NCBI GenBank assembly: GCA_024449915.1
Contig: JAMZAV010000162.1
Span: 434,001-498,000, forward strand
Reading direction: 5' to 3'
DNA length: 64,000 nucleotides
From: Sweltsa coloradensis
Taxonomy: Eukaryota > Arthropoda > Insecta > Plecoptera > Chloroperlidae
Shown: positions 33,125-43,776 of the stretch, one piece after another
Layout: every line of letters begins with the position of its first letter
Numbering within the stretch: position 1 is the stretch's first letter
Notes under the pieces: model-generated
What the model was told of the DNA's origin: nothing
What the model saw: the letters and a program-made list of their open reading frames with translations, nothing else
Databases searched by the model: none
Program-made: the position numbers and the translations under genes

Positions 33125-33530
33125 AGTGCGTTGGTCTTGTTATTAGCGTATCTGCTTCCAATGCAGAAGGCCCAGGGTTGATTTCCGCCAAAGTCAGAAG
33201 TTTTTGAACTTCTGATTTGGACTTAAGTCCATCAGTTCTTATCTTAGGATTTTGTAAACGGTGATTTTTGAGCCATCCTAGCAACGAGGCACATAATAAA
33301 TTCAAGGTAGTTCTGAATCGGTCTTGTTGATTCTGGCGTTGATCCGCGGGTATTCGCACTGTCCATACCACTGATTGATATATTTCCTATAAAAAATTTC
33401 GATCTTTGGTTGTTTATCACTCACTCGTTGATTGCGTCGGGGCCTACAGGGTTGGCTTGGTCGCTTTGATTTAAAGTCCCCCACTGAAAATCAGTTATAT
33501 AACTGAGTGGGTAGACTCTAAATAAAAATT
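33125..33530 (+). mobile_element. tRNA-derived SINE S1, full length
   Basis: The head GTGCGTTGGTCTTGTTATTA contains the A box, and CCCAGGGTTGATTTCCG is the decayed B box. The anticodon region TCTGCTTCCAATGCAGA keeps its stem. The body and tail follow; the tail holds the palindrome TCAGTTATATAACTGA (33491-33506), then GTAGACTCTAAATAAA and a (TTTC)n run from 33531. Confidence 0.8.
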
Positions 33531-33680
33531 TCTTTCTTTCTTTCTTTCTCTTTCTTTCTTTCTTTTATTTAAGGGGTATCTTTGGGGGGACCGTGGGCCC
33601 AAAAATGTAAAAAAACAACTTGAACTTAACAAATTTAATCATTCACACCTTGATAGCGAACGAACAACAAAAAGATGTAA

Positions 33681-34026
33681 TATCCAACCAAATACAAAAA
33701 TTTGTAAAAAAAAACGGCAGCCAAGCTCTCCTTCAAAAGTCTTCGGCTGTGAATGCTGTGAGATATAGAAGTTGAGCCAAGCTTTTTATTCTTTCTCTCT
33801 AGTTCCGCTTTGAAAATAAGTAAGATCATTTCGCCTGTTGACGAGCGCCAAGCCAACGATGCCAAATCGTTGGCTTGGCGCTCGTCAACAGTCTAAATGC
33901 GGAACTAGAGAGAAAGAATAAAAAGCTTGGCTCAACTTCTATATCTCACAGCATTCACAGCCGAAGACTTTTGAAGGAGAGCTTGGCTGCCGTTTTTTTT
34001 TACAAATTTTTGTATTTGGTTGGATA
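33681..34026. repeat. Large near-perfect inverted repeat (hairpin), 346 nt
   Basis: The outer arms (33681-33810 and the complement ending 34026) appear identical over about 130 bp, including a 9-base A/T run. The inner stem CTGTTGACGAGCGCCAAGCC...(26 bp, 33835-33860) pairs exactly with 33866-33891 around the loop GCCAA. Between the outer and inner stems the left side has about 26 unpaired bases and the right about 7. It is a recent foldback or hairpin RNA locus. Confidence 0.85.
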
Positions 34027-34369
34027 GGGCCTACACCTATCAAAGGAAGGGGCCTATAAACTAGGGGAAAAGGTTGCAATGATCTCAAGGCACTGAAACG
34101 AAGATAGAGGAGAGAGTAAAGGGAAAACCATGAATGCAAGGGAAAATAGGGCTACCTACAGGGAAAAAGGAAAATAAGGGAAAACTGAACAGTTTGAGGG
34201 ACGATAGCAGGCCAGGCATAGGTCTAGGCACGATGAACTATCGAAACGAGATAAAACAAATCCACGCTAGAAACAAAGAAAAAATCGTATCCAACGTGCA
34301 GAGGGGTAGGCCCCTACCGTAGCGCAACCACAGGTGGAGTTAAATGTGCACAGGCTATGAATGATAACT

Positions 34370-35175
34370 TAAGGGTTCTACTTTTAAAGACTAGAAGTAT
34401 CAATAGTAAAATTGTTCAATTCTGGACAATGATTGACATGTAGGCCTACAATCCTGATATTATAGTAGCAGTAGAAACTTGGCTTGATGAAAGTATTCTT
34501 GATCAAAGTTTCTTCATAGGCTTGGTGGATATAACTGCTTCAGAAGGGACCGCAACAGTAGGAGAGGGGGAATACTAATGATATTAAGTAGAGAAAGACT
34601 GCAGGGAAGACTAGCAATGGGTAGATGACATTCTGAAATGATGGGTATTAAGATCATAGGGGGAAGAAGGGAAACTGAGATTGTAGCAGCATACAGACCA
34701 GCGGATAACGGAGAGGTAGAGACTCATCAAACTCAGAGAAAATGCCAAAGGAGACAATAACCTGTTGCGGGAGATCTGAACTTACCGGTACCTAATATAA
34801 GATGGACTGGGGGAGCTGAGAACAGCAGGACTCTGAGAATAGTCAATGGGATTATCAACGAGGGTAGGCCTATCCTATATTCCAAGTAGTTGAGGGTCAG
34901 ACTAGAATGAGCCCTTCAGGGGGAAACCTCCTGGATGTAATCCTAGCAAGACCGGCCGATTGCTGGTATGACACGGAGCTGGTTGATGGGATTAGCGACC
35001 ATAAAGCGGTGTTAGCTAAAATTTTAAATTTTTATCATGGGAAACCTGTTATAGAGTGCAATTAGCCCCTCTTCAGGTGAACTAGGTATGTGCGGATAGG
35101 AAATTGTGAAGGGATGTCCGAGGGCTATTTAAGAGGACTCAATCCCTTGCGGTGTTAGCTAGCTTCAATGGTCTC
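34370..35175 (+). pseudogene. Decayed LINE endonuclease domain
   Basis: Across several frames the plus strand gives ETWLDESILD, then AAYRPADNGE, then GDLNLP and finally ISDHKAVLA. These are the conserved blocks, in order, of the APE-type endonuclease of CR1/L2/Jockey LINEs. Frameshifts are frequent. A SINE fragment (35019-35148) is inserted within the DHKAV block. Confidence 0.7.
35019..35148 (-). mobile_element. 5'-truncated SINE S2 with exact 13-bp target duplication
   Basis: This is the reverse complement of the 3' part of the SINE at 10985-11228. The sequence GCGGTGTTAGCTA occurs on both sides (35006-35018 and 35149-35161). Removing the insertion restores the LINE endonuclease reading. 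Confidence 0.85.
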
Positions 35176-35177
35176 AT

Positions 35178-36965
35178 ATAGATAGATAGATAGTTAGATA
35201 GATAGATAGTACTTTATTTGTTGTTTAAATACATACAGAAACATGTAACCTAACAACAAAAAGGCGAGGTTCAATCCAACACGATTGATCTTCCACCTAA
35301 GCCATATACATACATAGAAATTTAACATTAATTATTTAAAGACATTTTACATTTTTTACAACAAAAGATAATATATACATGAAGAGAGTAGTTATAAAAA
35401 AAATATAGTACATATAAATGTAGTATCAATAAACATTTTCTCAATGTTACACTAGCCAAGCCCTAGTACATATTCCGTTAACTTGTAATAGCAGCCTTCA
35501 ATGAGGTATGTTTTAAGGTTCCTACTAAAGGTGTGTATAGATTTAATATTTTTTATTTCATTTGGTAGGGCATTGAACATCTTTATGCTATTATTATGAG
35601 GGCTTCTCTGTGCCATACTAGTGTTGCAGCTGTTTATGTGTAGATTAGAAGCGCTTCTAGTTTGATAAGAGTGCACATCACTATTTAGGGTGAAATTTTT
35701 TGCATTTCTTTTTACTTGCATGATACTGGTATGGATGTAGATACCTGGTACTGTTAAAATATGCAGCCTCTTAAAGATTGGTTTGCAGGATGTTCTTGGC
35801 CCTACACCTACTATGGCTCTGACTATCCTTTTTTGCTGAAGTAATACTCTATTTGCTGTTGTACAATTTCCCCAGATCAGTATACCATATTTCAGAATAG
35901 AGTACACATAACCATAGTATGTTGAAAGGATAGCCTTTTGGTCACAAAGATGGCGTATTTGGCGAAAGGCATAGCTTATAGATTTAAGTTTCCCACATAT
36001 AACATCTATTTGACTGTTCCATTTGAGGCATTGGTCAATTTCTATACCAAGTGACTTGATAGAGATGGACAAATTTACCTTGCAACTATTTTCAATACTT
36101 ATTATGTTATCATTTTTGCTATGGCTAGCAGCAAATAGAATAATTTTAGTTTTATCCATATTCATTACAAGTTTATTTAATCTGAAATAATGGTCCATCT
36201 GTATCATCGCCTCTTTCAGCAAGCAGATTAATTCATTTATTGAGTAAGCCATGAGTAGCACTGATATATCATCTGCATACATAGTAATTTTAATTTTAGT
36301 TATGATGTTTATCAGATACAGACTAAAATCATTTGTAAATAGAATGTAGAATAGGGGCCCAAGCACAGAACCTTGAGGCACCCCTACCTTAACTTGTAAC
36401 TTTTCAGATTTTTTACTAGATGACACATTTCCCGACTTGTATCTAGTTTCCACATATTGAGTCCTATTTGACAGATAGGATTTGATCCAATCGTGGCATT
36501 TACCACGAATCCCATACATACTAAGTTTATTAAGTAGCAAAGTATGGTCAATGCAATCAAATGCCTTACTTAAGTCTACAAAAATTCCAGCAGTTAACCT
36601 ACCCTTGTCGAGGGACTGGTAAATTTCATTTACAAAGTCTTGTAAGGCCGTTTCAGTAGAATGCTTTGCTCTAAAACCATGTTGATTTTCCATAATGATG
36701 TTGAACTTATCAGTAAAAGCTACTAGTCTTGTATGCATGGCGAGTTCAAAAACTTTAGAGAAAGCTGACAATAGGGATATGGGCCTATAGTTTTTAGTTT
36801 CCTGATGATCACCTTTTTTATAGTTGGGACAACACGTGCCTCTTTTAACAATTCCGGAAAGACCCCTTCTTCGAATGACCTGTTAATTAAAAAGCACAAT
36901 GGAGCTGCAAGGTGCATTTTCATTTTTTTTAGTATACTACATGGAAATCATCAGGGCCATATAGG
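35178..36965 (-). pseudogene. LINE (CR1/Rex/L2-like) reverse transcriptase
   Basis: The frame 36771-35452 encodes 439 residues with a full set of RT motifs: HGFRAKHSTETAL, then FVDLSKAFDCIDH (catalytic Asp), GVPQGSVLGPLF, then MYADDISVL (catalytic YADD), then LGIEIDQCLKWNSQID and the C-terminal LQQKRIVRAIVG region. An upstream block (36923-36730) with the LINRSFEEGVFPELLKEARV segment is out of frame, so a frameshift separates the two. The 5' region including an endonuclease is missing. The 3' UTR ends in (GATA)n-type microsatellite (35179-35213). The largest frame is intact, so the insertion is fairly young. Confidence 0.85.
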
Positions 36966-37118
36966 CTAGACAACAAGGGGAGTGAGGGAAAAATCGAGAG
37001 TACGGAGGGGAAAATAACATGGAGATATAAAAATGCGGATAAGGGAAAATTTTGGGATGTGGAGGGATAACAGTGGAAATGTAGATCAAATGTGGAATAC
37101 CTAATTTTGTCAAGCTAT
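36966..37118. other. Spacer
   Basis: A short A/G-rich stretch (GGGGAGTGAGGGAAAAATCG type) between the LINE and the next element. Nothing recognised. Confidence 0.3.
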
Positions 37119-38180
37119 CCCTGGTGAAAAATCTTGGCAAGATCTTGACAAGATTTTGACAAGATCTTGGCAAGATTGTATTGTAAGATCTTGTATTTTT
37201 CTTGCCAAGATCTTGCCAAGATTTTGCAAGATTTTACAAGATCTTGCCAAGATTTTACAAGATCTTGTATAATCTTGACAAGATTGTGGTTGGTCTATTT
37301 ATGTGGTACCGGTACGCCTACTTGATGCAATTTCGATACACACTTTGCCACCTTATTAGATGTTTATCCGTGGCTTGTTAATCTAGGCCCTGTGAACAAG
37401 AACATAAAGCAAGTAGGCTTGCCTGCAGGCTAGGGCAAACACAGGCCTAGACCTATAGTGCAAGGCATAATACTTATAGTCAACTGTCATCTAAGCCTAC
37501 TACCTAGGCCCTAGGCTACAGTAGTGGTTGTAAATACTCACATAGTCTGAGGTCTGTACAAGACATGGCAACTATCTGTAGCTATTTAAATGTGTTTGTG
37601 GCATTAGCTTACCACGTAGCCGTCTATTATCAACTGTCTACTCTAGTTCTAAATAAACTGAAACAGTGAGACAGCACAAATGCAGGCTTGCATGGCTTGT
37701 TTGATGTAACTGTTAGTGATGACTGATGAGGTTCAAGATGCTAACACCAGGTGGCAGATTTTGACAAGATCTTGTTTATATCTTGTTTCTAACCAAGTTC
37801 TTGCCAAGATCTTGCCAAGAATATTCTTGTTAAGAATCTTGCCAAGATCTTGCCAAGAATATGATATGTTGTTAATTGCCTTAGGTAAATAAATACATGT
37901 AGATATTACTTAGACTTTGACATTTGAGCCTGTATAGGCTAATTATGATATTACATGTATAATACTATTATACTATACCTAAATAATATGTACTATATTT
38001 TAACATACATACAGGTATTCTTGTTAAGAATCTTGCCAAGAATATTCTTGGCAAGAATCTTGGCAAGAAATAAACAAGATCTTATTTCAATGCAAGATCT
38101 TGACAAGATCTTACTTAACACAAGTTCTTGGCAAGATCTTGCAAGATCTTACAAGATCTTGACAAGAATTTTCACCAGGG
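37119..38180. mobile_element. DNA element with subterminal CAAGATCTTG arrays
   Basis: CCCTGGTGAAAA at 37119 and its inverse TTTTCACCAGGG at 38180 are the ends. Inside each end lie arrays of the palindromic word AAGATCTTG, with C/A spacers, at 37131-37280 and 37760-37860 and again at 38015-38170. The middle is unrelated AT-rich sequence with AGGCCTA words. No transposase is present. Confidence 0.6.
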
Positions 38181-38825
38181 ATGTAATTAATATTATGCAA
38201 GAGATTGCTGGGTGCCCCAAAAGTTCTAATGGTGACCCTCCTTATTATAAAAAAGAAATTCATCAATCATCATTATCCATCGCCGTTTCCTACTTCTGGC
38301 AGGGTCAGCTTGTGTTTCACAACCAAATTCTTCCACTTCTTTCTATCCTCCCACAATCGTGTCTCTGCTACGTTCTCCCAGCTCTCTCCTAGCTATTATA
38401 AAGGTCTCTTGCTATGGTCTCCTTCCATCTCTTCCTTGGTCTCCCCCTTCTTCTTCCTCCTTCAATCCTTTTCTCATACATTCTCCTGGGCATCCTCTCT
38501 TCCGTCATTCGTTTCATATGCCCAAACCATCTCAGCCTTGTCCTTCCCATCCTGTCACCTAACTTCTCCACCCCAAGCGTCTCTCTGATGTTTGTATTTC
38601 TAACTCTACCTCTTCTTGTCTTGCCCACTGTGCTCCTCAGGAATCTCATCTCCGCCGCCTGTATTTGTTTTTCTTCTTTTTCACCCATACTCCAGGTTTC
38701 TGCCGCATATGTGAGGATCGGTATGAAGTAGGTCTTGTATAGTGTCATCTTGCACTGTATGGGTATTTCCCTATCCCACACCAGGCCTTTTACACACTGG
38801 TAGAAGTTACTGACCTTTTGTATTC

Positions 38826-40210
38826 CAGTGTTCTCCCCAGAAAAAAATGTTTACTGGGTATTCCATAAACATTGCCGGGTAGGGCCAAAAATAGTGGGGG
38901 TCCGGGGGCTTGCCCCCGGAAAAATTTTTGAGATCCTAGATTCGATTTGGTGAGTTTTAGAGGTTTTTGAAGCCCTTTTAACCCGAGAGTAGTCGCGTGT
39001 GGTCTTTTAGACCGACTTTTTTTTTCAACAGTTGGTGTTTGTACAGCGCGCATGCGTGGGTGGCTTGTCTAGTTCCGCCTACCTTCCCAAAATAGATTTG
39101 CGAAGCCAGTCTGCAATACGCGATGCAGTGTTCTGCAGAACTTCAACTAAGATAAGATGTCCTGTTCGGTTGCTTGGTCTTTTCGACCGCTGCGCGACTA
39201 CTAAGGGAGGCAAAAATATGCATACTCATCACTATTATGAGACATGTATTTTGTTATTGTAGGTTGATTATTCTTCAACATAGTGTTGGCATAATATTTC
39301 TGTCTTGGTTTACTAATAATTCGAACTACAGGGTGTTTCAAAACATATTTTTATACCTTTTTGTTGGTTTGCACCATTCTGTGTTTGATTGATTATTGAT
39401 TGATTATTTATTGATTATTGATTGATAATTGATTAATTTAACCATGTATGCTGTCACATATATGATAAATTATCTTATATTGGTAATCAAAACGTCATCC
39501 TAACGTTATTAGCCCATAATAAATAATGCGGTCTAAAGGACCGGGCGCGACTACTAACGTTACAAACAGGGGCGCGACTACTCTCGGGTTAAAGTAGCTT
39601 GCTTTAGTTGGTTTAGTGGTATGAACATTTCAAATTTGATTAAAATCATAGTCTAAGCCTATTTTCTTCTTTGTAATGTAGGCTATGTGAATTACTGTAG
39701 TCCTATTGCAACAATGAGTACAATAGACCCTTATAAAGGTGATGATGTTATTCTTTCTAAGTTTTTATTAACTTAGATTTGTAGGTTTACAATTAGGGCT
39801 ACCTACTACAACTTGAATCATTGTTGTATTTGATGACGAACATTTTTATTACTTTAAAATTCGTCCTAGCAATCAATAAAATTGGAAAATTGCTAAAATT
39901 GTTCACTTGTGTGTGCTCCTTGTGTGCAGTGAATGTTCACGATCATAGCGATGATTGCCATTTTGCCAACTTATGTGTTTCGTTTTTAAAAATGCATTCC
40001 TTGTCGGGTTCTATATCAGCGAGATGAGTCTCCACGATTTTGTTTACAATCTGCGCTGCAGTTTAGAGATGGGACATTTAAACGTTCAGTGGACCGTTTT
40101 GAGTTTATTAAATTTGCAAATCATTTAGTAAATAAAAAAAAAAAATGCCGGGTGGCAGGGAATTATTGCCGGGCGGCCGGCCCGGCGGTCGGGGCCTGGG
40201 GAAAACACTG
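38826..40210. mobile_element. hAT-like element inside the RTE LINE
   Basis: CAGTGTTCTCCCCAG and CTGGGGAAAACACTG are inverted ends. GTATTC lies on both sides (38820-38825, 40211-40216). Subterminal GCCGGG words occur at both ends. Without the nested element it would be about 775 bp. No transposase is seen. Confidence 0.7.
38982..39588. mobile_element. piggyBac-like MITE with TTAA duplication
   Basis: The 16-bp ends CCCGAGAGTAGTCGCG and CGCGACTACTCTCGGG are exact inverse copies, flanked by TTAA on both sides (38978-38981, 39589-39592). Both features are standard for piggyBac-type insertions. A second GGCGCGACTACTAACG word and a GGTCTTTTAGACC/GGTCTAAAGGACC pair lie subterminally. It is nested in the hAT-like element. 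Confidence 0.8.
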
Positions 40211-40394
40211 GTATTCTGTTGTTAATTTCTTTTTTCATCTTCCCACTTGCCATTATTTCACTTCCTAGGTATCCAAAACTCTCCACCACTTCCAGAGTTT
40301 CTTCTCCAATCTTGATCTCTGCATGATAGTTCCTGACGTCTCCTTCTCCTGGCATAGTAACAACTTTGCTCTTGCTCACGCTTATCTTTATTAC

Positions 40395-40452
<58 letters not shown>

Positions 40453-40599
40453 TATTATTATTATTTATTTAACGTCTATCCTATTCAGTTATAAAAACTG
40501 ATTTACAAAGGAGGACAACTAAATAAATCTAATTACATAGATGCAGACACAACAATGAACTACATTTGAGCAAATATTTGAAATAGTAATATTACAACA

Positions 40600-41055
40600 T
40601 AGGGATGGGTCGTTTAAATGTTTAAAACGCGCATGTAGAGTTTAAACGTTTAGAGTTTTTTAAACGTGTAAACGTTATAGGGGGGAAAAAATTAGAACAA
40701 AATGTTCTTTCGGAGCCTATACAAACACAGGCTAACAAATTAGGCCGAAACTTTTCTAAAAGTGCGTAATTTTGGTGGAGGTGCCGGGTTCCAGGCTGTA
40801 TTAAGGCATATTGTCTGTTACACATGGTGGAAGTGCCGGGTCATTAAATGCGAGTGTGAGAATAAAACCGTTGTTAATTATTCGTCGGCCGGTCATAAGT
40901 ACAAAATTACGATTTTTGTTGTAAAACCTAGACCTCCGCCCACCAAAAATCGTCACCAATTTTTTATTTTTTTTAAAATTGGGTTTAATACGTTTAAACA
41001 CGAAAATTTTAAGGGGTTAAACGTTTAGGAAATTAAACGCTTTTTCCCATCCCTA
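40600..41055. mobile_element. Inverted-repeat element, GTTTAAACG-rich
   Basis: The ends TAGGGATGGGTCGTTTAAA and, inverted, TAGGGATGGGAAAAAGCGTTT are similar. The interior near both ends repeats GTTTAAACG-type words. It splits the LINE tail between ATTACAACA and ACAACATTGCATTA. Confidence 0.6.
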
Positions 41056-41212
41056 TTAGGCCTACAACAACATTGCATTAAAACAACAATTTTGGTAACA
41101 AATAAAAAGGATATATAAAATGAAATTAATTAATGAATCAAATATAAAAAGTGTTAGAAAATTCTCTTTAAATTTATTCTCTCTTCTTGGAAAGTTCTTT
41201 TTTTTCTCTCCT

Positions 41213-41316
41213 GGGCCTCTATTCTATAACTTTAACCGAATCGGATTTGTAGGTAATCGCACGAATCGAGCTTGTAAGTGATGAGTCAGTGTGTGTGTGT
41301 TACAGAATAGAGGCCC
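41213..41316. mobile_element. MITE, 104 bp, 18-bp terminal inverted repeats
   Basis: GGGCCTCTATTCTATAAC and GTTACAGAATAGAGGCCC are inverted with one mismatch. No target duplication is clear. Confidence 0.6.
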
Positions 41317-41342
41317 TGTGCAGAGAGGGTCTTCTTTAGCCA

Positions 41343-41800
41343 TTATTCTTTCTCGCTATCCAGTATAAAAAGGCTTCTTTCTCTGACCCGCTCAACGCTC
41401 ATATCATTGGGCATGGAGTTATCGTCATTCTGGAGTGCGGTGCACCTGAAAAGGTGTGCTCTGTCTTGGAATTCGAAATTACATAATTTACAGTGGCCGG
41501 TTCGGTGGTAATGTTGAATCTGTTCAGATGGTGTTGCAGAATAAATAGTGTTGTTAAATGGTTTAATCCCCAAAATACCATAGAATCACAGACTAATGAA
41601 AATCCAACACATGGTAAAGTATTGGAAAGAAATTCGTTTAGTAACATTGAATCGACTTTTGAGTGGAATTTGAACAAGGCCCACTTTGGCATAGGATGAA
41701 ATATTTTTAGATTTAATTTAAAATATGCAACAAACTGATGATTTTTGTGGTAGGCTATTATGAGCAAAAGAGCAAATATTAATGATTTTGAGGCCAAAGC
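41343..41800 (-). pseudogene. Retroelement fragment with CCHC-like finger
   Basis: The minus-strand frame 41573-41343 contains HCKLCNFEFQDRAHLFRCTAL, i.e. C-x2-C-x9-H-x4-C spacing as in the C-terminal finger of several LINE proteins. An overlapping frame upstream (41797-41399) continues the similarity out of phase. I cannot place it in a clade. Confidence 0.4.
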
Positions 41801-42464
41801 ATAAAAATATCAAATAGCAGTAATATTGCATAAAAAATAAAAAATAAAATAAAGACTGTTTTAGTGTTTTTAGACAATGGGCAAGTTAGGGCAAACATGC
41901 AGTAGGCAGCGCCTTCTTAAATAGTTGATATTAATGGATGTTTCACTGGATTCTTCTTCATGCCGACCTCTTCAATGTGCCTCTTCCAGAGGTCTGTGTA
42001 TCTCTGTGGAGTACCTCCTCATACTCTGACCACGCCACGAAATCATCGGCAAACAGCATATAACCTCTACCTCCTCCGTTTCCTCCATCTTTACCTTGTT
42101 GTGTATGTCATCCATCACTATTATAAATAGCAGTGGTGACAGCACACTTCCCTGCCTCAGCCCTTTTGTTATTTTGAACCACCCTGACATCCCAAACTGT
42201 GTTTTTGTTTTTACACAGCTTTCCCATTCTATGTACATACTTCTAACCCTGTCTATCAGTCCTTTGTCAACTCCTTTTCTTTCCAAGCTTTCCCACACTA
42301 CCTTCCTTGGCACACTATCATACGCCTTTTCGATGTCTAGGAAGACCATACTCATTTTTCTACCCATCTCCCAACTTTTCTCCGTAGCTTGTCGAAGTAC
42401 AAATATCGGGTCTATGGTCGATCTTCCCCATCGAAACCCATATTGTTCTTCATTCAGTATATAG

Positions 42465-43060
42465 TAGGGTGGGCCGAAAAACAACATTTTATTTTTATTT
42501 TTAAGTCGTAATACCCGGAAAAGTTGCGAATTGTGGAGACTAAAAAATTTTTTTTTTTTTTTTTGGAAAATCGGTTCATATCTTCCGGTCGCGCATGTGC
42601 TCTAAAGTTTTCCAAAATTTGGAAAAATTCACATTTTTACGATAATTTTTAGTATTTTTAACATAGAATAAAATTTAAAATATGAAGAATTCGATCTTTT
42701 ACATTCGGGAAGAGGCTAATTTAAAAATGTTAAAAATTACCGTAAAAATGTGAAATTTCAAAATTTTGGAAAAGTTTTAGAGCACATGCGCGACCGGAAG
42801 ATATAAACCGATTTTTTTCATTTTTTTTACCCTCTTTAGTCTTCCCAATTCGCAACTTTTCCGCGGTAGTTACAACTAAAAAAAAAAATAAAAAAAAATA
42901 AAATTTTCTAAATTTGGAAAACTTTAGAGCACATGCGCGACCGGAAGATATGAACCGATTTTCAATTTTTTTTTTAAATTTCTTTAGTCTCCACAATTCG
43001 CAACTTTTCCGCGGTATTACGACTTAAAATAAAAAAAATGTTGTTTTTCGGCCCACCCTA
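42465..43060. mobile_element. hAT-like MITE inside the RTE LINE
   Basis: The ends TAGGGTGGGCCGAAAAACAA and inverse are flanked by exact GTATATAG (42457-42464 and 43061-43068). The word GACCGGAAGATAT(G/A)AACCGA occurs three times inside, in both orientations. On the LINE strand, the frame reading into it resumes on the far side as YILNEEQYGF. Confidence 0.8.
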
Positions 43061-43321
43061 GTATATAGTCCACCTCTACTCTCATCCTTCTTATATTTCC
43101 TTTCATATATCTTTAATGTATGACATAGTAGAGTAATGCCTCTATAGTTGCCACACTTCTTACTATCACCTTTCTTGTTAATTGGTACCATCACTCCTTT
43201 CTCCCAATCTCTTGGCACCTTCTTTTCTCTCCATACCACTCTGATCACTCTGTATAGCCAATGCATAACAACTAGGCCCCCAGCTTTGATCATTTCCACC
43301 ACCAGTTCGTCAACTTCTGCA

Positions 43322-43776
43322 GGGGCCTTCAGAGTCCAACTTGCTACCTTCCCGTGGTTTGGCCTGCAAGTAGGGGAGTAGTGTATTCCCCAAAACTAAG
43401 GGCGAGCTCTGGCCGGTTGGGGTGCGTGTTGCAGAGAGAGCTCTCGCGCAACTTTTTATCACACCTTTCTTCATTCACACTGCCTTACTCATATTTATTT
43501 TCTTCTTTCACTTTTTTCTTCTCCATACTTGCTGGCCCTCTCTGCAACGAGCACTCCTCCGTTCCCAACCAGTTAAACCCATCGTATCCAACATCCTCAC
43601 TCCTTCCCATTAACCCCCCTCGTCTTCCCTTACGTTCCTCCCTTTGGAGGGAAGAAAACATGGTGGTAATCCACAATTATGGAAAAAAAAATTTGGAAGA
43701 TTCCAATACACTTGAAATGGGCACTGACAACTCTACTGTTGAGTGCCCTAAACAACATTTACTAACTAACTAACTC
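43322..43776 (+). mobile_element. Retroposon (SINE-like) with (ACTA)n tail inside the RTE LINE
   Basis: CTTCTGCAG before and CTCCTGCAG after the insertion form a 9-bp duplication with one change. The plus-strand 3' end is a short ACTAACTAACTAACT repeat, typical of retroposon tails. The head (GGGGCCTTCAGAGTCC, CCGGTTGGGGTGCGTGTTGC) has no clear tRNA fold. Confidence 0.55.

Larger units (their letters stand above)
40384..41940. mobile_element. Composite insertion in the RTE LINE
   Basis: In order: an (ATT)n microsatellite (40388-40457); a LINE 3' tail in minus orientation matching 16172-16420 (from about 40462); a 456-bp element with TAGGGATGGG ends (40600-41055) inside that tail; a 104-bp MITE with GGGCCTCTATTCT ends (41213-41316); and a decayed retroelement fragment (41343-41800). 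Confidence 0.65.

Noticed and set aside
42096..42464. Plus-strand frames of 60-120 codons across 38.2-38.8, 42.1-42.5, 43.4 and 44.1-45.2 kb
   Set aside because: They are antisense to the RTE LINE; their serine-, leucine- and phenylalanine-rich content is the complement of its lysine- and glutamate-rich coding strand.
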